Source of the DNA: Bin80 sp026709335
GTDB taxonomy: Bacteria > Bacteroidota > Rhodothermia > Rhodothermales > Bin80
Length of the DNA: 64,000 nt
Assembly (NCBI GenBank): GCA_965200825.1
Contig: OZ241385.1
Coordinates: 930,001-994,000 of the forward strand
Reading direction: 5' to 3'
Positions 26,745 through 36,425 of the stretch are shown in pieces. Under the pieces are notes generated by a model. The model was not told the origin of the DNA. It worked only from the letters and a program-made list of their open reading frames with translations, and searched no databases. The stretch's first letter is position 1. Each line of letters starts with the position of its first letter. The translations under genes were made by a program, and so were the position numbers.

Positions 26745-28199
26745 ATGATCAAGGTACAACATTATATTGCGGGGACATGGCAATCGTCGGATACAGGAAT
26801 AATGCTTCCTGGTGTCAATCCTGCCACCGGAGAAACCATAAGCAGTATTCCGATGGCTTCGCGTGTAGAAGTCGATCAAATCGTACGAAAGGGGCAGGAT
26901 GCTTTTGTTCAATGGCGACGCACCCCCGTAACCGAGCGAATCCGATATCTGTTTGCATATCGTGAGAAGCTTGAGCATCATTTTGAAGATATCGCTCGAT
27001 GCATGACGGAGGAATGCGGAAAAACTCTTTCCGAAAGCAGAGGAGAACTTCGCCGAGGAATAGAGAATGTTGAATTTGCATGTGGCGCTCCAAGCTTAAT
27101 GCAGGGCTATAATAATGAAGATGTTGCGAGCGGCATTGATGAGCATATTATTCGTCAACCGCTCGGTGTGGTAGTTGCAATCACTCCATTTAATTTTCCG
27201 AGGATGATTCCCCTGTGGTTTCTACCATGTGCCATCGCAACTGGAAATTGTTTCATCCTAAAGCCGAGCGAAAAAGTGCCACAAACCGCAAGTTGGCTGA
27301 TTCGACTGTTAGATGAGGTAGGGATACCAGCAGGCGTCGTACAAATGATTAATGGAGGCAGAGAAGTCGTAGATGCATTGATTGAACATTCAGGAACACA
27401 GGCAATCAGCTTCGTAGGATCTACCCCAATTGCTCGATATGTTTATGCAAAAGCCGCCGAAAATGGAAAGCGTGTACAATGTCAGGGAGGTGCCAATAAT
27501 GTAGTTGTGGTTATGGATGACGCAGAAATGGAAGTGACTTCAGAAATCATCGCGGAGTCGGCATATGGCTGTGCCGGTCAACGATGTCTTGCAAACAGCC
27601 TGGCTGTAACCGTAGGTGGAGCACGAAAAATGTTTACTGAGGCGATCGTGGAGGCCTCCCGTACACGCAAGGTTGGATATGGGTTGGATGAGGCCTCAGA
27701 AATGGGCCCCATGATTACACCCGAAAGCCGATCTAATATTGAACAGTTTATAGGGGCAAGCGAGAAAGAAGGTGCACGGATTCTAGTTGACGGTCGGGGG
27801 AAGGTTGTTGATGGTTTTCAGAAGGGAAACTGGCTTTTTCCTACTTTAATAGATGGGGTAGATCCTGCCAGTAAGCTTGTCAGAACGGAGGCTTTTGGAC
27901 CGGTATTTGGGTTAATACATACCGATAATCTAGATCAAGCGATCAAATTCATAAATTCCCAGCCTTATGGCAATATGGCCTGCTTATTTACCAAAAATGG
28001 CGCAGCAGCTAGAAAATTTAGATACGAAGTTGAAGCTGGCAATATTGGAATCAATTTGGGGATCGCCGTCCCAATGGCCTTTTATCCATTCGGAGGATAT
28101 AAGGACAGCTTCTTTGGAACACTTCATGCAGAGGGAAAGCATGGGTTTGAATTCTATACGCAAACCAAGCTCATCGTAGAGCGCTGGTCAAACAATTGA
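26745..28199 (+). CDS. mmsA: CoA-acylating methylmalonate-semialdehyde dehydrogenase
   Basis: Oxidises methylmalonate or malonate semialdehyde to propionyl- or acetyl-CoA in valine, thymine or inositol breakdown. The 484-residue protein has ITPFNFPRMIPLWFLPCAIA (146-165), and the catalytic Cys281 in CAGQRC. The general-base Glu of hydrolytic aldehyde dehydrogenases is absent: the usual ELGGKN reads CQGGANN (246-252), the hallmark of the CoA-dependent branch. No other valine or inositol genes are adjacent, so the exact pathway is open. Confidence 0.92.
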   Translation: MIKVQHYIAGTWQSSDTGIMLPGVNPATGETISSIPMASRVEVDQIVRKGQDAFVQWRRTPVTERIRYLFAYREKLEHHFEDIARCMTEECGKTLSESRGELRRGIENVEFACGAPSLMQGYNNEDVASGIDEHIIRQPLGVVVAITPFNFPRMIPLWFLPCAIATGNCFILKPSEKVPQTASWLIRLLDEVGIPAGVVQMINGGREVVDALIEHSGTQAISFVGSTPIARYVYAKAAENGKRVQCQGGANNVVVVMDDAEMEVTSEIIAESAYGCAGQRCLANSLAVTVGGARKMFTEAIVEASRTRKVGYGLDEASEMGPMITPESRSNIEQFIGASEKEGARILVDGRGKVVDGFQKGNWLFPTLIDGVDPASKLVRTEAFGPVFGLIHTDNLDQAIKFINSQPYGNMACLFTKNGAAARKFRYEVEAGNIGINLGIAVPMAFYPFGGYKDSFFGTLHAEGKHGFEFYTQTKLIVERWSNN

Positions 28200-28234
28200 C
28201 CTTAAAATTCAACTAATCAATCACGGAAACTGAT

Positions 28235-31200
28235 ATGTTCAAGGATTGGCAAATAGAGAAACAGCTCACGGATCGAGGCTGGCGGGGAAGGGAACAACTG
28301 GTTACACTAAGCAAGGACCTATTGATTCTTATAGTAGTAGCCGGATGCATGCATATCAATACCACAGCAAAAGCTCAAACTGGTGAGCTGTTCAAGGATT
28401 TGGAATTTCGCTATATCGGGCCATCGCGTGGAGGAAGAGTAACAACCGTGACTGGGCATAGGAATACTCCGGATACCTTTTATATGGGGGCAACCGGTGG
28501 AGGAGTCTGGAAGACAGATAATTATGGAGCAGATTGGAAAAACCTTTCGGATGGATATTTTGAAACGGGGTCCATTGGATCGATAGATGTGGCAGACAGT
28601 AACCCTGAAATCATCTACGTAGGTACGGGTTCAGATGGAATTCGCAGTAATGTGATTATTGGTCGAGGCATGTACAAATCTATCGATGGAGGTGAGTCAT
28701 GGGAACATATAGGTCTTAAGGATGCCGGCCAGATTGGATCGGTTCTCGTTCATCCAACAAATCCTCAGGTTGTCTATGCCGCAGCTCTTGGGAATCCATT
28801 CAGGCCCAATCCGCAACGTGGAGTCTTCAAATCGATTGACGGTGGCGCAACTTGGGAGCATGTATTATTTGTTTCAGAGAAAACAGGAGCCGTAGACATT
28901 GAACTTGCCCCGGGAAACCCGGATATTGTCTATGCTGCACTGTGGCGTGCCGAACGTAAACCGTGGACAATAATCAGCGGAGATGATGGCTCTGAAAATG
29001 GTATCTATGTTTCTCGTGATGCTGGAAAAACTTGGTCTCGCAGTACAGACGGATTACCGCAGGGGCTAATCGGTAAAATTGATTTTGCAGTTAGCCCTGC
29101 TGACCCCAGTCGAGTGTATGCACTGGTAGAAGCAATCCCCGAAGAGGAAGGGCTCTATCGTTCGAATGATATGGGGACTACATGGCATGTAGTCAGTACT
29201 GAAGATTATCTAATGACTCGCCCGTTCTATTATACCAATGTAGATGCGGATCCTACCAATGCAGATGTGGTCTGGGTGAATAACTTGGGGCTCTGGAGAT
29301 CAGAAAATGCAGGAAGAGAATGGGTGAGAGTAGGGACACCACATGGAGATAATCATGATATGTGGATTAACCCCGACAACCCACTGATCATTGTGCAATC
29401 AAACGATGGCGGGGCAAACGTTACTCGTGATGGTGGAAAGACGTGGTCAACCCAGCATAATCAACCGACAGCCGAGCTTTATCAGGTTGATGTGGATGAA
29501 CGATTTCCCTATTGGGCCTATGCAGGCCAGCAAGATAATAGCACGATTGCTGTTCCAAGCTTCCCGCCAGATTTTCGTCCCGGAGGTTCTACTGCATATT
29601 GGGAGGCAATCGGAGGATGTGAGACGGGGCCATCTGTTCCCCATCCACTGGATCCAATGATTGTTTATAGTAATTGTAAAGGTACATTCAGACGATACAA
29701 TCGTGCCACAGGTCAACAACAGGCTTACTACGTGGGCGGCGTTAATATGTATGGCGTCAATCCAAAGGAACTACCGTACAGGTTTCAGCGTGTTGTGCCG
29801 ATTGAAATATCTCCCCATAATGCAAGCGTGATCTATCATGGATCACAATATGTTCATCGTACCGAAAACGAAGGGCGTACATGGGAAACGATTAGCGGGG
29901 ATTTGACTGCTTTTCGACCCGAGCGTCAAGTGGTTAGTGGTAGCCCAATTACACGAGATATTACCGGTGAGGAGCATTACAGTGCTCTTTATGTCATTGA
30001 AGTTTCTCAATTGAATGAGAATGTAATCTGGACCGGATCCAATGACGGTCTAGTGCATGTGACGCGTGACGGTGGCAAAACTTGGACAGACGTTACTCCA
30101 CGAGGAATGCCCTCTGAAGGCCGCATCCAGACCATTGATCCTTCTCCTCATGCTGAGGGGAAAGCTTATATAGCCGGGTACAGATATTTACTCGGTGATT
30201 TTCAGCCATACATCTATAGTACCACAGATTACGGGATAACGTGGACACGGTTAACTGATGGGAAAAATGGAATTCCACATGATTTTCCAACCCGAGTAAT
30301 TCGAGAAGATCCGGGTAGGGAAGGATTGCTCTATGCCGGAACTGAATTTGGATTGTTTGTATCACTTGATGACGGGATGACTTGGGAAAAATTTCAGCAA
30401 GGATTGCCGGTTACTCCAATCACCGATTTGAAAGTTCATCGTGGAGATTTGGTTGTGTCCACAATGGGTCGGGGGTTTTGGATTCTGGATAATATCACGG
30501 CACTGCGTGAATTTACATCGGAGTTATCTCAATCTGAGGCTCATCTATTCTCAATTCGCGATTCATACAGGGCAAGGTATAGTTTGGGCGGAGGTGAACG
30601 CGCGGCACCTGTATATCCACGGCCAGGAATAATTATTGATTATTATTTCAAAGAGCCACAAGACGAGAATTTATTTCTGGAGATCGTAAATAGTGAGGGG
30701 GTGGTCATCCGCAAGATTGACGCAGGTGAGCTTCAGAGTGCCCCGCCTTTGGTTCAGGGAATGCGTGAGCCCGTTGCGAGAAGGCTCGCTACACCAGTAC
30801 TAGAGCGTGCCTCAGGTATGCATAGGTATGTATGGGATATGAGGCACTCAGGTCTGGGTTCATCAGAAAACTGGACGCTTCGAGGGCCATTGGTGCCTCC
30901 GGGCACATATGAGTTCAGACTCAATGCAAAGGAGAAAGTTTTTACTCAGCGAGGTATACTACAGATTGATCCGCGTATAGCCGCTGATGGAGTTGATGTA
31001 CACGATCTACAGGCACAGTTTGAATTCGGACTGGAGCTTCTCAATACCCGTGGCGATGCAGCAACCGCGGTCGAACGTATAGATTCAACGATGGAAATGG
31101 CCGCAGATGGGGCAGCACGGCAGGCACTAAAAACCCTACGTTCACTTCTTGTCACTGCTACAGGAGACAGCTATCCTCAGCCTATGCTCATTGATCAATT

Positions 31201-31321
31201 GAGATATCTTGCCAGCTTTACATCTCAGGGAGATTTTCGTCCGGGGAAGGATGCGTATGAACGCCTTCTTGAACTGCAGGAAAAACTTAAAAAAATTATT
31301 CAGCAACTTGACGAATTATAG
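28235..31321 (+). CDS. Secreted VPS10/sortilin-like beta-propeller protein with 11 Asp boxes
   Basis: A 1028-residue exported protein. A hydrophobic leader lies at about 27-48, ending near AKAQT. I count eleven Asp-box (S/T-x-D-x-G-x-x-W) motifs, such as SIDGGESW, SRDAGKTW, TRDGGKTW (twice), TTDYGITW and SLDDGMTW, across roughly residues 90-740, as in sortilin/VPS10-type ten-bladed propellers and sialidase-like folds. The C-terminal third is a beta-sandwich followed by helices. Such proteins are commonly labelled glycosyl hydrolases, but no catalytic residues can be assigned. It starts 35 bp after the mmsA-like gene. Confidence 0.88.
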   Translation: MFKDWQIEKQLTDRGWRGREQLVTLSKDLLILIVVAGCMHINTTAKAQTGELFKDLEFRYIGPSRGGRVTTVTGHRNTPDTFYMGATGGGVWKTDNYGADWKNLSDGYFETGSIGSIDVADSNPEIIYVGTGSDGIRSNVIIGRGMYKSIDGGESWEHIGLKDAGQIGSVLVHPTNPQVVYAAALGNPFRPNPQRGVFKSIDGGATWEHVLFVSEKTGAVDIELAPGNPDIVYAALWRAERKPWTIISGDDGSENGIYVSRDAGKTWSRSTDGLPQGLIGKIDFAVSPADPSRVYALVEAIPEEEGLYRSNDMGTTWHVVSTEDYLMTRPFYYTNVDADPTNADVVWVNNLGLWRSENAGREWVRVGTPHGDNHDMWINPDNPLIIVQSNDGGANVTRDGGKTWSTQHNQPTAELYQVDVDERFPYWAYAGQQDNSTIAVPSFPPDFRPGGSTAYWEAIGGCETGPSVPHPLDPMIVYSNCKGTFRRYNRATGQQQAYYVGGVNMYGVNPKELPYRFQRVVPIEISPHNASVIYHGSQYVHRTENEGRTWETISGDLTAFRPERQVVSGSPITRDITGEEHYSALYVIEVSQLNENVIWTGSNDGLVHVTRDGGKTWTDVTPRGMPSEGRIQTIDPSPHAEGKAYIAGYRYLLGDFQPYIYSTTDYGITWTRLTDGKNGIPHDFPTRVIREDPGREGLLYAGTEFGLFVSLDDGMTWEKFQQGLPVTPITDLKVHRGDLVVSTMGRGFWILDNITALREFTSELSQSEAHLFSIRDSYRARYSLGGGERAAPVYPRPGIIIDYYFKEPQDENLFLEIVNSEGVVIRKIDAGELQSAPPLVQGMREPVARRLATPVLERASGMHRYVWDMRHSGLGSSENWTLRGPLVPPGTYEFRLNAKEKVFTQRGILQIDPRIAADGVDVHDLQAQFEFGLELLNTRGDAATAVERIDSTMEMAADGAARQALKTLRSLLVTATGDSYPQPMLIDQLRYLASFTSQGDFRPGKDAYERLLELQEKLKKIIQQLDEL

Positions 31322-31409
31322 AGTTATTCCACGCACTTATAGTCTTGTCACTTCAGTATGGCATTTGTCTTTTCCGAGTATGATGTGTTGAAAAGTCACT
31401 CAATCTTAG

Positions 31410-31880
31410 CTATTCTGATTGTGAATTGATCATTTCAACAAGCGTCATCAAAAGGTCGTTGGGTACCGGTAAAGTGAGATGATATTGAACGATTTTCCAT
31501 GACTCATTCTCGAGAATTAGTGCGCCGGTTCCACGTACCTCGCCGTATTGTTCATTCACGAGAACTTCGTCAAACCATCCCACCTTTCCATCTTCGGATA
31601 CATAAATATTGCGGTCTGTCGGAACGTATGTCCACCCGCGGCCTTCATCAAAATGAGGCTTGGCGTATTCCTGAAATTCTTGTTTTGTCCATCGCTCTGA
31701 CATATCTGTTCCAAAAAAGATACTTTCATCAGAGAGATGCCCAAAATAACGGTCATAGTCAGCCTCGGAAGCAGCAAGGTGAAAATCATCTAGAATTAAA
31801 TTGATTTCAGCCTGCTGTGCTTGAGCGTATCCTCCAAGGAGGAAGCTATGAAGGAGAAGAGAAAAAAGAATTCGTGTCAT
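31410..31880 (-). CDS. Exported SnoaL/NTF2-like protein
   Basis: A 156-residue protein with a signal peptide (1-21, ending GGYAQAQQ) and an NTF2-like fold of the DUF4440/SnoaL sort: a helix with FHLAASEADYDRYFGHLSDE, then strands including GWFDEVL and GTGALILENESWKIVQYHL. It is the last gene of the ten-gene operon and overlaps the GMC oxidoreductase stop by 4 bp. It could be a small-molecule-binding or isomerase-like accessory, but no active site can be assigned. Confidence 0.8.
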   Translation of the reverse strand: MTRILFSLLLHSFLLGGYAQAQQAEINLILDDFHLAASEADYDRYFGHLSDESIFFGTDMSERWTKQEFQEYAKPHFDEGRGWTYVPTDRNIYVSEDGKVGWFDEVLVNEQYGEVRGTGALILENESWKIVQYHLTLPVPNDLLMTLVEMINSQSE

Positions 31881-33352
31881 GGAAGTTGTTTGTTCATGTG
31901 GTCAGCAACCCGAAGTGCTTGGGCTGCTATGGTGAGTGCCGGATTCATCGCCCCGGAAGATGGAAAAAAGGATGCATCAACGATTCGGAGGTTTTTAGTT
32001 CCATGCATTCGGCAATGAGGATCAAGTACGCTGGTGCTTGGGTCAGTTCCCATTTTCAGAGTACCGCATTGATGGGAATTAGCTTCAATTCCCATCTCCT
32101 GGCTAAAAACGAATGGATAGCCGCCGCGTCTAAGCATGATTCGTGCACGTTTTAATAAACGTCGGTGAGTCGCGAGATTGTTGGGCTTCCAATGAATACG
32201 AATTCTGCCTGCTCGCGAGATTGTAATGTGATTGTTTGTATCGGGAAGATCTTCACTCATAGCCCACCATTCAATACTCCTGCTTGACAAGTACTTCAGC
32301 CATGACAATGGCAGATTGGGGCGTGCGGACTTGAGCATGACGGCCTGTACCTTACCAATCATTTGGAGGTTCCCCATGGGCCAGGGCCATTTGTCGTCCC
32401 CGAGATACCAATCATTTACCGAAAGTGTCTTCTGAAACGTTGTTGTATTGAATTCCCATGGTCGAATTGCAATCAATGCGCTATTATTGTGGGCCATATA
32501 GTTGCGCCCAATCAGGCCGGAGAAATTTGGAACTCCTTCGGAGCGTAACAACAGAGCCGCGGAATTGACTGCACCACAACTGAGCACATAAGTGCCTCCA
32601 CGAATCGTAACTTGCCCATCTCTGCGATCTAATTTCAATGAATCCACTGCACCATTCCGCATTGTGAGTTGCGATACCGGAGAGTTTGTCCATATAGTAA
32701 TATTCGGATTGGCCATCAATGGGCGAATAACGCATGCCTCTGCATCAGATTTTGCATGAATTTTGCAGGGAAATCCATCACATGTATGGCAACGAATACA
32801 GCGCTTTCCAAGGTCGATTCCTAGCGGTAAATGGGAGGGATTCAAACCCTGTTTACGGAGAGAATCTGTGAGGCGGGCAATCTGGGGCTCATGCAGGATC
32901 TCCTGATAAGGGTAGTTTACCGAGCGTGGCGGCTCGGTTGGATCTTCGTCCACACATCCATGAACACGATATAATTTTTCGGCGCGATTATAATAGGGTT
33001 CCAGTTCGTCATATGTAATGGGCCAAGCGGGGCTCAGACCCTGTTCATGTTCAAGCTCTTCAAAATCCTCCTTCCTGAACCGAGGCAGAGCAGCCCCGTA
33101 GATTTTTGAATTTCCCCCGACACCGTAATGCACGCCGGGCGTAAAGAGATAGCCATCGCCAGTCTCCCAATACTCATTTGGTTTATAGCGATGTTCACCA
33201 AACACAGCTTCTGGGCTCCAATTCTGATGTTCTTGAGGTAGAAAGTCACCACGCTCAATCAGTAGAATACGTGCTCCGCTATTGCGCAATCCCCACGCCA
33301 GAGTGGCTCCTCCAATTCCGGTGCCTGCAATAATAATATCGAAGTCTGTCAT
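31877..33352 (-). CDS. GMC-family FAD oxidoreductase with Cys-rich motif
   Basis: A 491-residue FAD-dependent oxidoreductase. The FAD-binding GTGIGG lies at 10-15, GVGGNSKIYGAALPR at 77-91, and a Cys cluster CIRCHTCDGFPC (Cys185, 188, 191, 196) in the middle. A C-terminal SHQCGTLKMGTDP supplies the active-site His and a MNPALTIAAQALRVADH helix ends the protein. The Cys cluster is seen in a subgroup of bacterial GMC enzymes related to sugar and polyol dehydrogenases. It follows the ABC permeases with a 4-bp overlap, suggesting oxidation of the imported compound or its product. Confidence 0.9.
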   Translation of the reverse strand: MTDFDIIIAGTGIGGATLAWGLRNSGARILLIERGDFLPQEHQNWSPEAVFGEHRYKPNEYWETGDGYLFTPGVHYGVGGNSKIYGAALPRFRKEDFEELEHEQGLSPAWPITYDELEPYYNRAEKLYRVHGCVDEDPTEPPRSVNYPYQEILHEPQIARLTDSLRKQGLNPSHLPLGIDLGKRCIRCHTCDGFPCKIHAKSDAEACVIRPLMANPNITIWTNSPVSQLTMRNGAVDSLKLDRRDGQVTIRGGTYVLSCGAVNSAALLLRSEGVPNFSGLIGRNYMAHNNSALIAIRPWEFNTTTFQKTLSVNDWYLGDDKWPWPMGNLQMIGKVQAVMLKSARPNLPLSWLKYLSSRSIEWWAMSEDLPDTNNHITISRAGRIRIHWKPNNLATHRRLLKRARIMLRRGGYPFVFSQEMGIEANSHQCGTLKMGTDPSTSVLDPHCRMHGTKNLRIVDASFFPSSGAMNPALTIAAQALRVADHMNKQLP

Positions 33353-34164
33353 GCTTTGACGGCTCCGGAAACCAATCCTCTGACAAAGAACTTCCCAAGC
33401 CCGATATAGATTAAAATCGTGGGTAGAGCAGCAAGGATTGCGCCAGCCATGACCACATTCCAGTCTACCGAAAACGATCCTGATAAATTGTTCAGAGCAA
33501 TAGTAATTGGCTGAGCCTGAGGATTCGGTACGACTGTAATTCCAAAAAGAAAATCATTCCAGATATTGGTGAATTGGAAAATAAGGGAAACTGCGAATGC
33601 AGGTAGCGATAATGGGAGAATGACGCGCCAGAAGGCTTGGATCATCCCGGCACCATCAACGGTTGCGGCTTCTACGATAGAGCTTGGAATATGGATATAA
33701 AAATTCCGAAAAATGAGTGTAGTAACAGAAATCCCATAGACTACATGGGTCAGCACGAGTCCTGGAAGTGTGCCGTATAGATTGATCCATTGAAGGAAGC
33801 GTACAAGGGGAAGCAGGATGGCCTGATAAGGGATAAAAAATCCAAAAAGCAGTAGAGCGAAAAGGATTTCCGATCCTCGAAAACGCCACTTGGAAAAAAC
33901 ATAACCATTCAATGCGCCAATGATGGAAGATAGCAGGGCCGCAGGAATCACCATCACGAGGCTATTCTGCAGATTTGGAGAAAGCATGCTCCAAGCCTGC
34001 GAGAACCCCATTATGGATATTTTTCCGGGAAGTTGCCATATCGTTTCAAGGCTTATGTTGGATGCGTCCCGAAAACTGTTTACGACCATTACATAAACAG
34101 GAAGCAGGTACAAAATCAATGCAAACCCTAGTCCAAGCCAGAGAAATAAACGCTTCATGTTCAT
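33349..34164 (-). CDS. Carbohydrate-type ABC transporter permease (MalG-like)
   Basis: A 271-residue inner-membrane permease of the CUT1 family. About six helices are visible, and the EAA loop reads EAATVDGAGMIQAFWRVILPL in the usual place for docking the ATPase. It overlaps the preceding permease by one base and the following GMC gene by four. It works with the permease at 34164 and the binding protein at 35157. No ATPase gene is in the operon. Confidence 0.93.
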   Translation of the reverse strand: MNMKRLFLWLGLGFALILYLLPVYVMVVNSFRDASNISLETIWQLPGKISIMGFSQAWSMLSPNLQNSLVMVIPAALLSSIIGALNGYVFSKWRFRGSEILFALLLFGFFIPYQAILLPLVRFLQWINLYGTLPGLVLTHVVYGISVTTLIFRNFYIHIPSSIVEAATVDGAGMIQAFWRVILPLSLPAFAVSLIFQFTNIWNDFLFGITVVPNPQAQPITIALNNLSGSFSVDWNVVMAGAILAALPTILIYIGLGKFFVRGLVSGAVKA

Positions 34165-35153
34165 TATTCGCGGTTTTTGAAGGTATGCATGAGGTAGGGT
34201 ACAATAATCAGAGATGATGCAACAAGCATCACTATTGAGGCGGCAGCTCCAAGATTATAGCGAGCCGCTTTGAACATCATCTCAAATACGAAAATTGCAG
34301 GAACATCCGTCGCAAACCCTGGACCGACCCCCGACATCGAAAAAACCAGGTCAAAAATTTTCAGCGAAACATGAATCAGAATAATGAGAGTCGAAATTGT
34401 AATGGGATTCAACATCGGAATGATCACAGAGCGATATAGTCTAAATTCCCCTGCGCCATCAATACGGGCAGCATCTCTGAGATGAGGGCTGATGCCCCCA
34501 AGCCCTCCGAGGTACATGGCCATGACAAATCCTGATAACTGCCAGGTTGCAGCGATTGCAACAGGAATCAGGGCAACAGGGATTCCCCATTCAATTTGAA
34601 AAGCATTACCGGAAGGCCAGATATGAGATAAAAGCTGATTGACAGAAAAAACAATCGTTGGATCTGTCGTCCATCCAGGAGCCAGTGGGTCAAAGCCGGC
34701 TGCTTCAAGGGCTTGATTGATCCCCAGTATGTCAAAAAACAGGTTGATTCCTGTTTCAGGATTGAAGATCCAGCGCCATACAACCCCTGTCACTATAAAG
34801 GACAGTGCGTAAGGGAAAAGAAAGGTATTCCGAAAAAACCCTTTACCGGTAATCTGGCGATCCAGTAAAATTGCAAGTCCGAGACCTATGGTAATTGCAA
34901 AACCGATAAAAAGTATTGTAAATACAAGCGTGTTCCTGAGATCCGCTTGAAAACGAGGCATCGCTAGCATCTCTGCATAGGTCTGCCAGAGCGGGTCACG
35001 TAGTGATAAATCTACAGCAAGTGTACGCCAGTTCGTGAGGGAAAAAAAGAAGCTACTTCCAATAAATCCATAAATGAAGATAGCCGTCAATAGGAGTGAA
35101 GGTAGCAGAATAAGGATACCCTTATGTCGGGTGTACCAGTGCTTGTCAGCCAT
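34164..35153 (-). CDS. Carbohydrate-type ABC transporter permease (MalF-like)
   Basis: A 329-residue CUT1 permease with an N-terminal helix, a periplasmic loop around residues 120-200 and the EAA-type loop DAARIDGAGEFRLYRSVIIP. It starts 3 bp after the substrate-binding protein gene. Together with the MalG-like permease it forms the membrane channel; the substrate is probably a mono- or disaccharide-like molecule. Confidence 0.93.
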   Translation of the reverse strand: MADKHWYTRHKGILILLPSLLLTAIFIYGFIGSSFFFSLTNWRTLAVDLSLRDPLWQTYAEMLAMPRFQADLRNTLVFTILFIGFAITIGLGLAILLDRQITGKGFFRNTFLFPYALSFIVTGVVWRWIFNPETGINLFFDILGINQALEAAGFDPLAPGWTTDPTIVFSVNQLLSHIWPSGNAFQIEWGIPVALIPVAIAATWQLSGFVMAMYLGGLGGISPHLRDAARIDGAGEFRLYRSVIIPMLNPITISTLIILIHVSLKIFDLVFSMSGVGPGFATDVPAIFVFEMMFKAARYNLGAAASIVMLVASSLIIVPYLMHTFKNRE

Positions 35154-35156
35154 ATG

Positions 35157-36413
35157 TTAGGAGCCAAAACCGGAAACCTTGGCCTCATTTGCCAAGGTTT
35201 TCGCGAAGGCTTCTTTATTGCGTCGAACAACGAAATCGGTCAGTGCATCATTCAATGCCTGCTGAAAATCAGCAGGTGCAGCAGAGCCGTGAATCACCGT
35301 TGGCACCGCTACGCCCTTGGCATATTCGTCCATGGCCCACTGCAAGTAGGGGCCGAATCGGGATCGATCACAGTCATTACGTGCACAGATGGAGCCCTTG
35401 AGGAGGTTGAAATCTTCCTGAACTACACGATCTCCCATAACCCGGAGCATGTTAAGAGTCTCTTGGGGGTTAGGAGCATCTTTGGCCATGGTGAAACCAT
35501 CGGTTACCAGAAGGTGAATTCCGTCAGATCCTGGATGAGCTACCCAGCCAAAGTCAATATTTTCCTGTAATCCATCACGAATGAACTCACCATAAGCCCA
35601 ATCTCCCATAGAATAGAACACACAATCTCCACTGGCCATTTTGTCGGCAGCCTGATCCCAGGAAAGCGCAGCATGGTCACTGTTGAGATAATCTAACAAA
35701 CGATCATATATGCGAATTGCCTCCATCACATCGGTGTCCATAAAACTCGTTGTTCCATTCCAGAGGCCAAGGTATCGATCGGGGCCAATGGTACCAAGCA
35801 GCGTATTTTCGAACATAATGCCGGTAGCCCAAATTCCGGTATCTCCCATGCACATGGGGGATACGTCTGTCGTATTGAGTTGCTCCAAAATTTCAAAGAG
35901 CTCGTCAATGTCTAGAGATTCTCCGATAGAAAACCCATATTCAGTTAGGACCGGTTTGTTATACCACAGAGTATTACTGCGATGTAGATTCAGAACGACC
36001 AAATAGGGTTCACCGTCATTGCTGATCATGTCGATCAGAGAGGGTGAAAATAACTCATGCCAGCCTTCAGCAGCGTAGAGGTCCTTAAGAGATGCTGCAA
36101 ACCCGGGCGCTACATATTGTCCCATCAGTTCGGCTCCATGATGCGTCTGCCATGTATCAGGTGGGATCCCTCCAATAAGCCTGGTTTGAAGAACTGGGCG
36201 AGCAGCAGAGCCTCCTCCACCTGCAATGGAAGCGTTAACCACTTCAACATCTGGATACAAGGCTCTATAGGTTTCAAGGACGGACTCCAAGGCAGCAGCC
36301 TCACTTCCCGAGGTCCACCAAGAGAAAACTTCCACCTGTTTTTTTAGATCAGCTTGATTGTTACTTTGGCAGGCAGATAGGAATAGAACTACAAGAAGTA
36401 GGTTGATGCGCAT
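35157..36413 (-). CDS. ABC transporter substrate-binding lipoprotein (sugar type)
   Basis: A 418-residue periplasmic binding lipoprotein. A leader with lipobox LSAC (Cys15) is followed by VEVFSWWTSGSEAAALESVL, a start typical of glucose/mannose-type (GtsA-like) binding proteins, and later residues SNTLWYNKPVL. It starts 12 bp after the aldehyde dehydrogenase stop, the largest gap in the operon. Sugar preference is a family-based guess, since related proteins also bind polyols. Confidence 0.92.
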   Translation of the reverse strand: MRINLLLVVLFLSACQSNNQADLKKQVEVFSWWTSGSEAAALESVLETYRALYPDVEVVNASIAGGGGSAARPVLQTRLIGGIPPDTWQTHHGAELMGQYVAPGFAASLKDLYAAEGWHELFSPSLIDMISNDGEPYLVVLNLHRSNTLWYNKPVLTEYGFSIGESLDIDELFEILEQLNTTDVSPMCMGDTGIWATGIMFENTLLGTIGPDRYLGLWNGTTSFMDTDVMEAIRIYDRLLDYLNSDHAALSWDQAADKMASGDCVFYSMGDWAYGEFIRDGLQENIDFGWVAHPGSDGIHLLVTDGFTMAKDAPNPQETLNMLRVMGDRVVQEDFNLLKGSICARNDCDRSRFGPYLQWAMDEYAKGVAVPTVIHGSAAPADFQQALNDALTDFVVRRNKEAFAKTLANEAKVSGFGS

Positions 36414-36425
36414 ATCAAAGGATAT

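Noticed and set aside
31322..31409. Terminator between the VPS10-like and NTF2-like convergent genes
   Set aside because: Only imperfect direct similarity, not a paired stem, could be found in the gap.
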